Positions 34,711-42,975 of a DNA stretch of 55,571 nt are shown piece by piece (positions within the stretch are counted from its first letter, which is position 1; every line of letters begins with the position of its first letter). The translations under genes were made by a program, and so were the position numbers. The stretch is taken from positions 1-55,571 of the forward strand of contig CAIYUC010000087.1 of assembly GCA_903929315.1 (NCBI GenBank). Reading direction: 5' to 3'. This stretch comes from an uncultured Bacteroidales bacterium (lineage in GTDB: Bacteria > Bacteroidota > Bacteroidia > Bacteroidales > FEN-979). The notes under the pieces were generated by a model. It was not told the origin of the DNA. It saw nothing but the letters and a program-made list of their open reading frames with translations, and made no database searches.

Positions 34711-35868
34711 ATGAAAATTATTTCCGTTGTCGGTGCCCGCCCCAACTTCATGAAGATTGCACCTTTTATTCATGCCATCAATGACCATAATGAAAAGGGT
34801 GAGTCTCCTTACATCAGCCATATTCTTATCCATACCGGCCAGCATTATGATGAAACGATGTCAAAAGCGTTTTTCGACGAACTTGACATTCCCGAGCCGG
34901 ATATCAATCTTGGCGTCGGATCCGGCTCACATGCCGAACAGGTAGGCCATACCATGATCCGGATTGAGAAGGTATTGAAACAGGAAAAACCTGATTGGCT
35001 TGTGGTTGTCGGGGATGTGAATGCCACGCTTGCGTGCTCGGTTACTGCAAAAAAGGAGTGGATCAAATGCTGTCATATTGAGGCAGGATTAAGGTCACAC
35101 GATATGACCATGCCGGAAGAGATCAACAGGATGGTCACTGATAGTATCTCTGATCTTTTACTCACGCCTGACAGGTTAGCGACAGAGAACCTGAAACGTG
35201 AAGGTGTCGCTGATAATAAAATCGTCTTTGTCGGGAACATCATGATCGATACGCTGGATTGTAATATTCCCAAGGCAAACCTGCTGGATATTAATCGTGA
35301 TATTCTTCTTCCCTATGCTATTATTCCGGGGAAGATTAAACCGGGTTCCGGTGAGGATTTTGTAGTGATCACCCTGCATCGTCCCTCCAACGTGGATCAG
35401 AAGGAGACCCTGGAACCCCTGGTTGAATTTCTGCTGAACGAGGTGTGCCGGCAAATGCCATTGATCTGGCCCGTCCATCCTCGGACAGTCAAGCAACTGA
35501 AATCTTTTGGCCTTTGGGACAGGGTAATTGATTGTCATGACCTTATTCTGCTTCATCCGATCGGATATCTTGAGATGCTCAGGCTAAATATTTCTGCCAG
35601 GATCATGTTGACCGACAGCGGGGGTCTCCAGGAAGAGTGCACAGTTCTTGGGACTCCATGCATTACTTTACGCCGGAATACAGAACGTCCCATTACTTTG
35701 CGGGAATATGGAGGAGCCAGCGTTCTTGTTGGTAACAACATCTTCGAAATCCGGAAAAGTTTCAACGAATCATTGAAGCTTCAAAGAAATCCCGTCAGGC
35801 CGGAACTCTGGGATGGGCAAACTTCCGGGAGGGTATTACAGGCAATACTAAATTACCCTGGAGATTAA
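34711..35868 (+). CDS. wecB: UDP-N-acetylglucosamine 2-epimerase, non-hydrolysing
   Basis: A 385-residue protein: SVVGARPNFMKIAPFI, ILIHTGQHYDETMSKAFF, VVVGDVNATLAC, CHIEAGLRSHDMTMPEEINRM, ITLHRPSNVDQ, PVHPRTVK and TDSGGLQEECTVLGTPCITLR, all WecB/MnaA hallmarks. It interconverts UDP-GlcNAc and UDP-ManNAc. This stretch is much richer in G and C than the acyl cassette (33 of 60 bases at 35401 against 14 of 60 at 22861), which suggests it belongs to the conserved part of the locus. Confidence 0.93.
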   Translation: MKIISVVGARPNFMKIAPFIHAINDHNEKGESPYISHILIHTGQHYDETMSKAFFDELDIPEPDINLGVGSGSHAEQVGHTMIRIEKVLKQEKPDWLVVVGDVNATLACSVTAKKEWIKCCHIEAGLRSHDMTMPEEINRMVTDSISDLLLTPDRLATENLKREGVADNKIVFVGNIMIDTLDCNIPKANLLDINRDILLPYAIIPGKIKPGSGEDFVVITLHRPSNVDQKETLEPLVEFLLNEVCRQMPLIWPVHPRTVKQLKSFGLWDRVIDCHDLILLHPIGYLEMLRLNISARIMLTDSGGLQEECTVLGTPCITLRRNTERPITLREYGGASVLVGNNIFEIRKSFNESLKLQRNPVRPELWDGQTSGRVLQAILNYPGD

Positions 35869-35870
35869 AT

Positions 35871-36650
35871 ATGGATTTTACCTTAAGAACATATAGATCA
35901 CTTCTCAATGCATTCCTGGAAAAAGGCTATCATTTTCAGACATTTGCCGGTTTTCTTGAAGAGCCCAAAAACAAATCCGTCATTCTCCGCAATGATGTGG
36001 ATAAAGCACCCGGAAATTCCCTGAGATTTGCTTTGATCCAGTCCTCGCTGGGAATAAAAGCGACCTTTTATTTCAGGATAGTTAGAAAAAGTTTCAACCC
36101 TGACATTCTAAAAAAGATCGCTTCGCTGGGTCACGAAATCGGGTACCATTATGAAGACCTTGCATTGGCTAAAGGTGATCCGGTAAAAGCTATCAGCTTA
36201 TTTAACACGCATCTGGCAAAGCTGAGAGAATATTATCCCATAAAAACGATCTGCATGCATGGGAGTCCCTTATCAAAATGGGATAACAGGATCTTATGGA
36301 AGACCAGCAATTACCTTGACTATGGGATCACAGGCGAACCTTATTTTGATGTGGATTATATCAAGGTGCTCTATTTAACCGACACGGGGAGACGATGGGA
36401 TGGTGGAGGAGTGAGCATCCGCGATAAAATACCCGCAGGAAACAGCCCGGCTGCCTCACCATTTCACACCACACAACAGATCATCCGGACACTGGAAAGC
36501 GGAGTTTTCCCCGACCAGGTTATGCTTACTTTTCATCCGCAACGGTGGCATGCAAATGCATTCCGGTGGACTTCCGAATTAGTTCTTCAGAATACCAAAA
36601 ATATAGCGAAATTTGGCATTGTAAAAATATTGAACAGAACTCAAAGATGA
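35871..36650 (+). CDS. Polysaccharide deacetylase-like (NodB-fold) protein
   Basis: A 259-residue cytoplasmic protein with LRNDVDKAPGNSLRFA (the acidic metal-binding motif as DVD), ATFYFRIV, GHEIGYHYEDL (the HxxxH motif) and LTFHPQRWH, which is the pattern of divergent NodB-type carbohydrate esterases. It probably removes an acyl group from a nucleotide-linked or lipid-linked sugar. It lies between wecB and the initiating transferase, two bases after wecB. Confidence 0.78.
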   Translation: MDFTLRTYRSLLNAFLEKGYHFQTFAGFLEEPKNKSVILRNDVDKAPGNSLRFALIQSSLGIKATFYFRIVRKSFNPDILKKIASLGHEIGYHYEDLALAKGDPVKAISLFNTHLAKLREYYPIKTICMHGSPLSKWDNRILWKTSNYLDYGITGEPYFDVDYIKVLYLTDTGRRWDGGGVSIRDKIPAGNSPAASPFHTTQQIIRTLESGVFPDQVMLTFHPQRWHANAFRWTSELVLQNTKNIAKFGIVKILNRTQR

Positions 36651-38182
36651 GAAAATATATCCTTGGCTTCTTCGCAAATGGTTTAATTGTTTTCCTGTGC
36701 TACTTTTTCTTTATCTGGTTAAAGTTCCATGAACCTTTCCCGGGAACAAGGATCATTTTCACCTTTATCCTCTTTTTCATCCTGTGGACAATTATCGCCC
36801 TGATGACAGAGAAATACAGCATCATTCAAGACAACCAACTTTCGGAAGTTCGTTCCAAAATTGCCATCAGTGATTTCGTTACACTTGTTGTTTTCGGGAT
36901 CCTGGTAAGATATCTCCGTCACTTTAATGAAGTCAGGTTTGTTCTTATCTATACTTTATTATTGGCCACCTTTATTGAGTTTATTTGTGGCTACTTATTC
37001 ATTGCTTTCAAGAAATCGGTCAAAAAGACGGTTTTTGTCGAATCACAGAATGGGGGTAATGCACCGCAGGGTGAAACCGCGACAGTTCATGCAGAGAAAA
37101 AGGTTTACCCTGATGCAACGCTTTTTCATCCTTCTCCGCTCCCCATCGATCTGGCAAATTTTATTGTTGAGGAAACCAATGAAGAAACATTCAATTTTAT
37201 CAGCAGGCATTTCGGCACTTCTGACGAGACCCTTATTGTGTCAACCACGACAAGCTTCAATGTCATCAACCAGGTGAAGAATTCTTACAGGGTCATCATA
37301 AACCTCAAAAGGATCAATGATTTTCAGTATATCAATAAATTCTTCGAAGCTGTCAATTCCAAACTGCATGACGGTGGAATTTTTATTGACTGGGTGGAAA
37401 CCTTCGGCCTGCGCAAAAAGAGGATCATGTCGGAGCATACCTGGGGGTTGAACTATCTTGTGTACCTGTGCGATTTTATCTTCCACCGGGTATTCCCGAA
37501 GTTACCGGTCACCAAGAAGGTCTATTTTTTTATAACTAAAGGCCGGAACCGGGTTCTTTCCAAGGCTGAATCCCTTGGAAGGCTTTATTCATGCGGGTTT
37601 GAGATCATTGAAGAACAGTTTATCGAAAACCGGTTATTTTTTGTAGTCCAGAAAACAAAAGAACCTGTCTTTGATCAGAATCCTACCTATGGCCCGATCA
37701 TAAAGCTCAGGCGAATAGGCCTGAACGGGAAAATCATCGGAGTATATAAGTTACGTACAATGCATGCTTATTCCGAATACCTGCAGGGTTATGTGCATGC
37801 AAAATATAGCCTTCAGGAAGGAGGAAAATTTAAAGATGACTTCCGGATCACAACACTGGGCAGAATCTTCAGAAAACTTTGGATTGATGAGTTACCGATG
37901 CTTATCAATTTGATTAAAGGGGACTTAAAACTTGTAGGCGTTCGCCCCCTTAGCCGGCATTATTACAATCTCTATACGAAAGAACTTCAACAGCGGCGTC
38001 TTAAATTCAAGCCGGGACTAATTCCTCCTTTCTATGCAGACCTCCCTAAAACTCTTGACGAAATAATAGCTTCAGAGAACAAGTATCTGGAACTATATGA
38101 GAAAAAACCGGTAAAGACTGATTTTTCATACTTTTTTAAAGCCATGTACAATATTATCTTTAAACATGCAAGAAGTAACTGA
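36647..38182 (+). CDS. Initiating sugar-phosphate transferase (polyprenyl-phosphate glycosyl-1-phosphate transferase)
   Basis: About 511 residues from the ATG at 36647, which overlaps the preceding stop (ATGA). The longer frame from 36545 runs through the deacetylase and is not credible. The N-terminus has about four membrane helices. The last 150 residues are the catalytic domain: RRIGLNGKIIGVYKLRTMHAYSEY, GRIFRKLWIDELPMLINLIKGDLKLVGVRPLSRHYY and FKPGLIPPFYADLP. It transfers a sugar-1-phosphate to undecaprenyl phosphate to begin the repeat unit. The unusual RRIGLNG instead of the more common RQERPGLNG form is noted. Confidence 0.9.
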   Translation: MRKYILGFFANGLIVFLCYFFFIWLKFHEPFPGTRIIFTFILFFILWTIIALMTEKYSIIQDNQLSEVRSKIAISDFVTLVVFGILVRYLRHFNEVRFVLIYTLLLATFIEFICGYLFIAFKKSVKKTVFVESQNGGNAPQGETATVHAEKKVYPDATLFHPSPLPIDLANFIVEETNEETFNFISRHFGTSDETLIVSTTTSFNVINQVKNSYRVIINLKRINDFQYINKFFEAVNSKLHDGGIFIDWVETFGLRKKRIMSEHTWGLNYLVYLCDFIFHRVFPKLPVTKKVYFFITKGRNRVLSKAESLGRLYSCGFEIIEEQFIENRLFFVVQKTKEPVFDQNPTYGPIIKLRRIGLNGKIIGVYKLRTMHAYSEYLQGYVHAKYSLQEGGKFKDDFRITTLGRIFRKLWIDELPMLINLIKGDLKLVGVRPLSRHYYNLYTKELQQRRLKFKPGLIPPFYADLPKTLDEIIASENKYLELYEKKPVKTDFSYFFKAMYNIIFKHARSN

Positions 38183-38214
38183 ATCCCCGAACCGATAAAC
38201 ATTAGTATTCTTTC

Positions 38215-39852
38215 TTGAAAAAATTGATTCTTTTATTCATTCTCGTTTTTATTTTTTATTTAACAAAAAGTTATTCCCAGGAACTTTATATATTCCCTGT
38301 AAATGACGGAATAAATGAAATGATGGATGAATTATCCAATGATCATCTAATCTCACTGAATTCTGTCATCAAACCTTATTCAAGATATTTTACAGTAAAA
38401 AGTCTACTATCCGCGCTGTCCGCTGATTCTTCAATGACTCAATTACAGGTCAGGGAGATCCGGGAATATCTTAAAAATTTTTGCCAGGAAATAAAATATT
38501 TTAACCTGGATCCACATTCAGCTCTTGATTTAACGTTTTTTAAAAACCGGAAACCTGTTAATTTTTGTCCTCTTGCCATTAATTACAATAATAAAAGCAT
38601 GTCCTTCTCTTTGTGGCCGGTCATAAGTTATGAACAATACATCAATGAAAACCAATCTGTTTATTCATTTAAGGCCGGGGCAGGATTATCAGTATATTTT
38701 TTTCAGCATTTAGCCATTGTAGCAAGTATATATAAGCAATTTGAAAATTCAATCCTCGTAAACCAGGATTATTTTGTACCAGACCAGGGAGCCAACTGGA
38801 ACCGGTATTCAAATGGAGGGGGAGATTATTATGAATGGGTTGGCCAGATTACCTATTCATGGAAATGGGGTATGATTGGCATTTTCAAAGACCGAACTGA
38901 ATGGGGGAATAATTACCATGGAGCAAATATTTTTACAGATAAACCGCCTTCATTCCCTTTTATACGCTTAAATTTCAAGCCTGCGAAATGGATTGAATTC
39001 AATTACATGCATGGCTGGCTGTCAGCGGATGTGGCTGACACTAACAAAGCATTGGTTGATGCGGGTGGAAGTTTGGATGTGTTTAAAAAGAAATATATCG
39101 CAGCAAACCTGGTCACTTTCAAACCCTGGAAATATCTGAATCTTTCTTTTGGTAATTCCATAATCTATGATGGTAATATCCAGGTAGCTTATCTTATCCC
39201 GATATTATTTTACAAATCCGTTGATCATACGCTAAGCTCCGGAATAGATAACGAAAACTCTCAGATGTTTCTTGACATAAGTTCTCGCCAGATAAAGCAT
39301 CTGCATCTTTATCTGACACTTTTTATTGATGAGCTAAACCTTGCACGGATCACGAAAAAAAATGAACATAATTTTTTAAGCTGGAAAGGAGGGATTCATT
39401 TAACAAATCTGCCACTTAAAAATTTTTCTTTTACTTTAGAAGGGACAAGAACACTTCCCATGACTTACCAGCATTATGTCCCAACACTTACTTTCGAATC
39501 GGATGGATATAATTTCGGAAACTACCTTAGAGATAATGCCCAGGAATTATTTTTCGAATTAACCTATAAACCAGTCCGGCTTTTGCATATTGGTCTATCT
39601 TATACTTTCGCGGAGCATGCGGGGAATTATCAATATGGGAAGGTACCGGATCCGCTTACAGTGCCATTTTTAAAAGATATAAATTGGAAGATTAATTCAC
39701 TTGCAGTCAATGCGAGTTATGCGATCACTCCGAATGTGCTGGTTTCTATTAATTACCAGTATAGAAAAACTCAAGGAGATGTAAAATATACACCACCCCT
39801 TTTCCTCGGAATTACCAATACGCTTTCAATAGGTTTTCAGATGGGATTCTGA
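38215..39852 (+). CDS. Wzi-like outer-membrane capsule assembly protein
   Basis: A 545-residue protein with a signal peptide (MKKLILLFILVFIFYLTKSYS) and many amphipathic beta strands, ending in LSIGFQMGF with a terminal Phe as in outer-membrane barrels. The stretch WGNNYHGANIFTDKPPSFPFIRLNFKPAKWIEFNYMHGWL fits the Wzi family of capsule-attachment barrels. It starts with TTG (38215); no in-frame ATG is nearby. It follows the initiating transferase and overlaps the exosortase convergently by 16 bases. Confidence 0.75.
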   Translation: MKKLILLFILVFIFYLTKSYSQELYIFPVNDGINEMMDELSNDHLISLNSVIKPYSRYFTVKSLLSALSADSSMTQLQVREIREYLKNFCQEIKYFNLDPHSALDLTFFKNRKPVNFCPLAINYNNKSMSFSLWPVISYEQYINENQSVYSFKAGAGLSVYFFQHLAIVASIYKQFENSILVNQDYFVPDQGANWNRYSNGGGDYYEWVGQITYSWKWGMIGIFKDRTEWGNNYHGANIFTDKPPSFPFIRLNFKPAKWIEFNYMHGWLSADVADTNKALVDAGGSLDVFKKKYIAANLVTFKPWKYLNLSFGNSIIYDGNIQVAYLIPILFYKSVDHTLSSGIDNENSQMFLDISSRQIKHLHLYLTLFIDELNLARITKKNEHNFLSWKGGIHLTNLPLKNFSFTLEGTRTLPMTYQHYVPTLTFESDGYNFGNYLRDNAQELFFELTYKPVRLLHIGLSYTFAEHAGNYQYGKVPDPLTVPFLKDINWKINSLAVNASYAITPNVLVSINYQYRKTQGDVKYTPPLFLGITNTLSIGFQMGF

Positions 39853-40445
39853 GATTTTTTAATCTCCCTGCGGGGTACAATTTTTTCAACCCATAACCAC
39901 CAGAGTCCGAATATAACGACGTAAAAAGTTGTTCTGAGAATATAGTCATGGCCGAACTTCATAAATTTTGGGGAGATTATCGCAATTACTGCAAGTCCAA
40001 TGATGCGGAACAGGTTGGTAAAATGAATAAGGACCATTCCTGAAGGGATGAACCACAGCTTATGTTTCCAGGGTCCCGGGTAAATTAACATTAATATTAT
40101 AAGCTGTAACATTTGTTGTAATCCGGAACATGCAGTACGGACCTCTATGCCCGAATTGTTATCAAAATAAATGATATCCCCTTTTACGGTAAGATGAATC
40201 CTTAAAAGATGTAATATTATCCAGGAACTTTGTTGTAATACTATTGCTGCAATTGAATCAGATAATGTAATGAAGAAAGACTTAATTGGAAAATAACCCA
40301 GATCAGTCACCCACCATCTGAATGAAAAATGAATGACAATAGTGATTAAACAAAAAAGAAAAACTCCCTTTATCTTGGCCCATTTTGGATCCTTCCAGTA
40401 TCTTTTTAAGAATTCCAAAATATTTTTATTGATCGGTTTTATCAA
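39837..40445 (-). CDS. Exosortase-family membrane protease/transpeptidase
   Basis: A 202-residue protein with about six membrane helices and the exosortase triad: Cys106 in EVRTACSGLQQM, Arg147 in NLFRIIGL, and His166 in FGHDYILR. Exosortases process proteins with PEP-CTERM-like tails, and are usually next to exopolysaccharide genes, which fits. The start is TTG at 40445. The Bacteroidota subtype cannot be set from here. No tail-bearing substrate protein is visible in the window. Confidence 0.83.
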   Translation of the reverse strand: MIKPINKNILEFLKRYWKDPKWAKIKGVFLFCLITIVIHFSFRWWVTDLGYFPIKSFFITLSDSIAAIVLQQSSWIILHLLRIHLTVKGDIIYFDNNSGIEVRTACSGLQQMLQLIILMLIYPGPWKHKLWFIPSGMVLIHFTNLFRIIGLAVIAIISPKFMKFGHDYILRTTFYVVIFGLWWLWVEKIVPRREIKKSQNPI

Positions 40446-40515
40446 TAGTTGATCAGGTAAAAACTGTACGCTAAGTGTGAAGGAATAATATTATTATTAA
40501 TTGGAGATTTATCAG

Positions 40516-40587
40516 TAGCCCGTAGCGGAATCGAACCGCTGTTACCAGGATGAAAACCTGACGTCCTAACCCCTAGACGAACGGGCC
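40516..40587 (-). tRNA. tRNA-Glu (anticodon TTC)
   Basis: The minus strand reads GGCCCGTTCGTCTAGGGGTT... with D-, anticodon- (TCAGG TTTTCAT CCTGG), and T-arms (CAGCGGTTCGATTCCGCTA region). The anticodon TTC decodes Glu. The acceptor stem is seven pairs with a G-U at position 1-72 and the discriminator is A. No CCA is encoded: TACTG follows on the minus strand. Confidence 0.95.
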
Positions 40588-40698
40588 ATATTGTCAATTT
40601 CGGGCGGCAAAAGTACGAATTAAGTTTTGATTTTCAAAAAATTTAACGAAGTAAAGGTTACAGGCTAAAGGCCACAGGCTTCCCTTTAAATTACAAGA

Positions 40699-40726
40699 CA
40701 TCTGGCATCTGGCATCCGGCATCTGG
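40699..40726. repeat. Heptanucleotide array of another unit, 4 units
   Basis: CATCTGG, CATCTGG, CATCCGG, CATCTGG, followed by a partial CATC. The period is seven bases as in the TTCACCC arrays, but the unit is unrelated. Upstream, degenerate ACAGGCT-type repeats (GTTACAGGCTAAAGGCCACAGGC) lie around 40657-40680. Confidence 0.85.
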
Positions 40727-40762
40727 CATCGAAACCTGAAGCCTGAATTAATGATTTTTTAT

Positions 40763-40770
40763 TACTTTTG
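40763..40770 (+). promoter_or_regulatory. Probable -7 promoter element for the gene at 40789
   Basis: TACTTTTG fits the Bacteroidota -7 consensus TAnnTTTG. A start of transcription about seven bases further on would lie after 40768 and before the ATG at 40789, which supports the later start codon. No clear -33 TTG is seen at the expected spacing. Confidence 0.5.
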
Positions 40771-40788
40771 TGTATCAAGCGAGAGTAT

Positions 40789-41481
40789 ATGACAGTTAAC
40801 CCTAACCCAAAAAACCTTTTCAGTGCAGTCGTTGCAAAAGCCGGCTTAAAACAGGAGGTTTATACTAAAACATTAAATGCTTTTGACAATTTCAAAACCG
40901 AAGTTATCTTCCTGGTTCAAAAATTTCATGAATCCGTCAAACCCGGCAAATGGAACATTCCTTTTGAGTTTAAAGATCAGGGTCCTTTTGAATTTGAGCT
41001 CAAATTCGGCGGTGATATTTTAATTTTCTTTATGCATACGAACGTCTTTGAATTTTCCAGAAATCACGCGGTCATGAAAACTTCCTATATCAGGGACGAC
41101 AAATCCCGTTCCTATTGCGGGATTATCCATATTTTTAATTTTCTTGCAGATTCTTTCAAATATAGCAGGACAAATGATATAGGTTATCTGATCGGCCGGA
41201 TTTTTATTAACCGCGAAAATCATTACTTCGTCGAAGGAAAACGTGAAATTGGCCATTTATACAATGATTTTGCTACTGCTATTCTGAATAATGATGCTAC
41301 CCATACAATTGTGCAATCATCCATCCTCTATACCCTGAATTTTGACCTTCTGACCCCTCCATATGATAATATGAAAGAGGTAACGGTCGAGGAAATGAAA
41401 ACGACCCTCGATAGTATCCAGATAAGAACAGGGAAACGGCTCGGTTTCAGATTTCAGGCGGATAAATTCGAGGAAAAGTAA
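40789..41481 (+). CDS. Conserved protein of unknown function
   Basis: A 230-residue soluble protein from ATG 40789. It shows no signal peptide or membrane segment. The sequence is mixed alpha and beta, with conserved-looking aromatic clusters (WNIPFEFKDQGPFEFELKFGGDILIFFMHTNVFEF, IIHIFNFLADSFKY, IGYLIGRIFINRENHYFVEGKR). I do not recognise a named domain. It overlaps the Nudix gene's end by 28 bases on the opposite strand. Likely a Bacteroidota-specific housekeeping protein. Confidence 0.75.
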   Translation: MTVNPNPKNLFSAVVAKAGLKQEVYTKTLNAFDNFKTEVIFLVQKFHESVKPGKWNIPFEFKDQGPFEFELKFGGDILIFFMHTNVFEFSRNHAVMKTSYIRDDKSRSYCGIIHIFNFLADSFKYSRTNDIGYLIGRIFINRENHYFVEGKREIGHLYNDFATAILNNDATHTIVQSSILYTLNFDLLTPPYDNMKEVTVEEMKTTLDSIQIRTGKRLGFRFQADKFEEK

Positions 41482-42215
41482 TTGCAAAGGAGTTCCCTGA
41501 TTGAAGGATAGGTATTCTCTTTAATAATCTTCATTCCATCACGGCTAAACCATCTTACCTCGCTGATATCTTCTTTTTCTTCAGGGATCAATGCCTGATC
41601 ATCCGGGGCATACATTTCAAACCAGCTTGTAGGTTTCAGGATCCATTTTCCCCGTTGCCTGTATATATGGTAAGTTCGTGGCAATTCCCTGATGATCCTG
41701 ATGTCGTGAAGCCCTGTTTCTTCCATCACTTCCCTTATAGCGGCTTTATCATAGGGTTCCTTTATCTTCGCTTGTTCTTTGTGTTCCTCAGCAGTTAGCT
41801 CAGGAAGGAAATCATCTGTTTGCCATAACGGATGATCGGTACTCCTGTGACGGCGAACAGTAATTTTCCCTTTTGGCAGATCCCATTTACCCCGCCTGTA
41901 AATAAACAAACATTCCCCTTTTTCGTTTTTAACAAACCCTCCTGCTGCTTCGATGATTTTAAACAGGGATAAAAAAGAAGAAAGCAGAGGAATCGTGGGA
42001 TAAGCCGATTCAGTATAAATGATCAGATTTGTTGCTCCTTCGTCTTCCACAAATTCCTGGAATACTTTTTTAAGGTGTTCCTTTGAATGAAATGCAACCT
42101 TTGTATCACTCTCCGAAATTGATACCGGTGGACGATCTGAAAGAAGAATTGTTTTTTCTCCTAAAAATATTTTCATTCCTGTAATTTCAGTATAAAATTC
42201 CAACTTTGAATCCAT
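41454..42215 (-). CDS. Nudix hydrolase
   Basis: A 253-residue protein. Residues 1 to about 90 form an unknown N-terminal part; the Nudix domain follows (AAGGFVKNEKGECLFIYRRGKWDLPKGKI). The Nudix box is present as EPYDKAAIREVMEETGL (E-x7-REVMEETGL). Between the PKGK and this E lies an unusual insertion of about 35 residues containing RRHRSTDHPLWQTDDFLPELTAEEH. C-terminal ISEVRWFSRDGM is also typical. It should hydrolyse a nucleoside diphosphate-linked compound. It is divergent from pyrE by a 95-base gap. Confidence 0.88.
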   Translation of the reverse strand: MDSKLEFYTEITGMKIFLGEKTILLSDRPPVSISESDTKVAFHSKEHLKKVFQEFVEDEGATNLIIYTESAYPTIPLLSSFLSLFKIIEAAGGFVKNEKGECLFIYRRGKWDLPKGKITVRRHRSTDHPLWQTDDFLPELTAEEHKEQAKIKEPYDKAAIREVMEETGLHDIRIIRELPRTYHIYRQRGKWILKPTSWFEMYAPDDQALIPEEKEDISEVRWFSRDGMKIIKENTYPSIRELLCNYFSSNLSA

Positions 42216-42310
42216 TCCAAAAAAGATCTTTTATTCATTAAATATTCTAGAATTTTGGACATTTGATTTATAACCGGTAAATTTACCCCAAAATTTTATA
42301 TAAAAAACCC

Positions 42311-42943
42311 ATGATCTATAATAAACAAGTGGCTTTTCAAACAGCAGGACACCTGCTGGAGATCAAAGCAGTAAAATTGAGTCCCCGGGATCTTTTCACC
42401 TGGGCTTCCGGTATTAAATCACCTATTTATTGTGATAACCGGGTAACACTCTCATACCCCGGTATCAGAAAATTTATCAAAGAAAAATTTGTGGAAGCTA
42501 TCAGATCGATTACCGGAATACCTGATCTCATTGCCGGTGTTGCAACCGGGGGGATTGCCCAGGGAGCTTTAGTAGCGCAGGAGCTTGATTTACCTTTTGC
42601 ATACGTCAGAACCAGTAAAAAAGACCATGGACTGACTAATCTTATTGAAGGAAAAGTAGAGGTTGGGCAAAGAGTTGTTGTTATTGAAGATCTCGTATCG
42701 ACCGGAAATAGCAGCCTGGAAGTGGTTAATGCTCTGAAAGTGGCCGGATGCATTGTAGAAGGAATGATTGCAATCTTTACCTATAATTTGCCAGCATCGG
42801 AAAAGGGTTTTAAAGAAGCCCAAACACCCTTGATCACTTTAACAGACTATGATGTGCTTATTGAGAAAGCCCTGGAAATTAATTATATCTCGCAGGAGGA
42901 TTTACAAATACTCAAGGAATTCAAACTAAGCCTCTCAAAATAA
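42311..42943 (+). CDS. pyrE: Orotate phosphoribosyltransferase
   Basis: A 210-residue protein of the family's usual length: FTWASGIKSPIYCDNRVTLSYP at the orotate loop, GVATGGIAQGALVAQELDLPFAYVR and the PRPP-binding VVVIEDLVSTGNSSLEV. It makes orotidine 5'-monophosphate in pyrimidine synthesis in the cytoplasm. Divergent from the Nudix gene. No relation to the polysaccharide locus beyond proximity. Confidence 0.95.
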   Translation: MIYNKQVAFQTAGHLLEIKAVKLSPRDLFTWASGIKSPIYCDNRVTLSYPGIRKFIKEKFVEAIRSITGIPDLIAGVATGGIAQGALVAQELDLPFAYVRTSKKDHGLTNLIEGKVEVGQRVVVIEDLVSTGNSSLEVVNALKVAGCIVEGMIAIFTYNLPASEKGFKEAQTPLITLTDYDVLIEKALEINYISQEDLQILKEFKLSLSK

Positions 42944-42975
42944 AAGTCAAAAACCTCTTCCTGAAATATCCAATT

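Noticed and set aside
36545-36646. Upstream extension of the sugar-phosphate transferase
   Set aside because: It would overlap the deacetylase by over 100 bases; the ATG at 36647 with an ATGA overlap starts a normal membrane helix.
40768-40788. Earlier start for the unknown gene at 40789
   Set aside because: The ATG-like start falls at or before the predicted transcription start of the TACTTTTG promoter.
42944-42975. Terminator between pyrE and the T9SS gene
   Set aside because: The 32-base gap has no stable stem.
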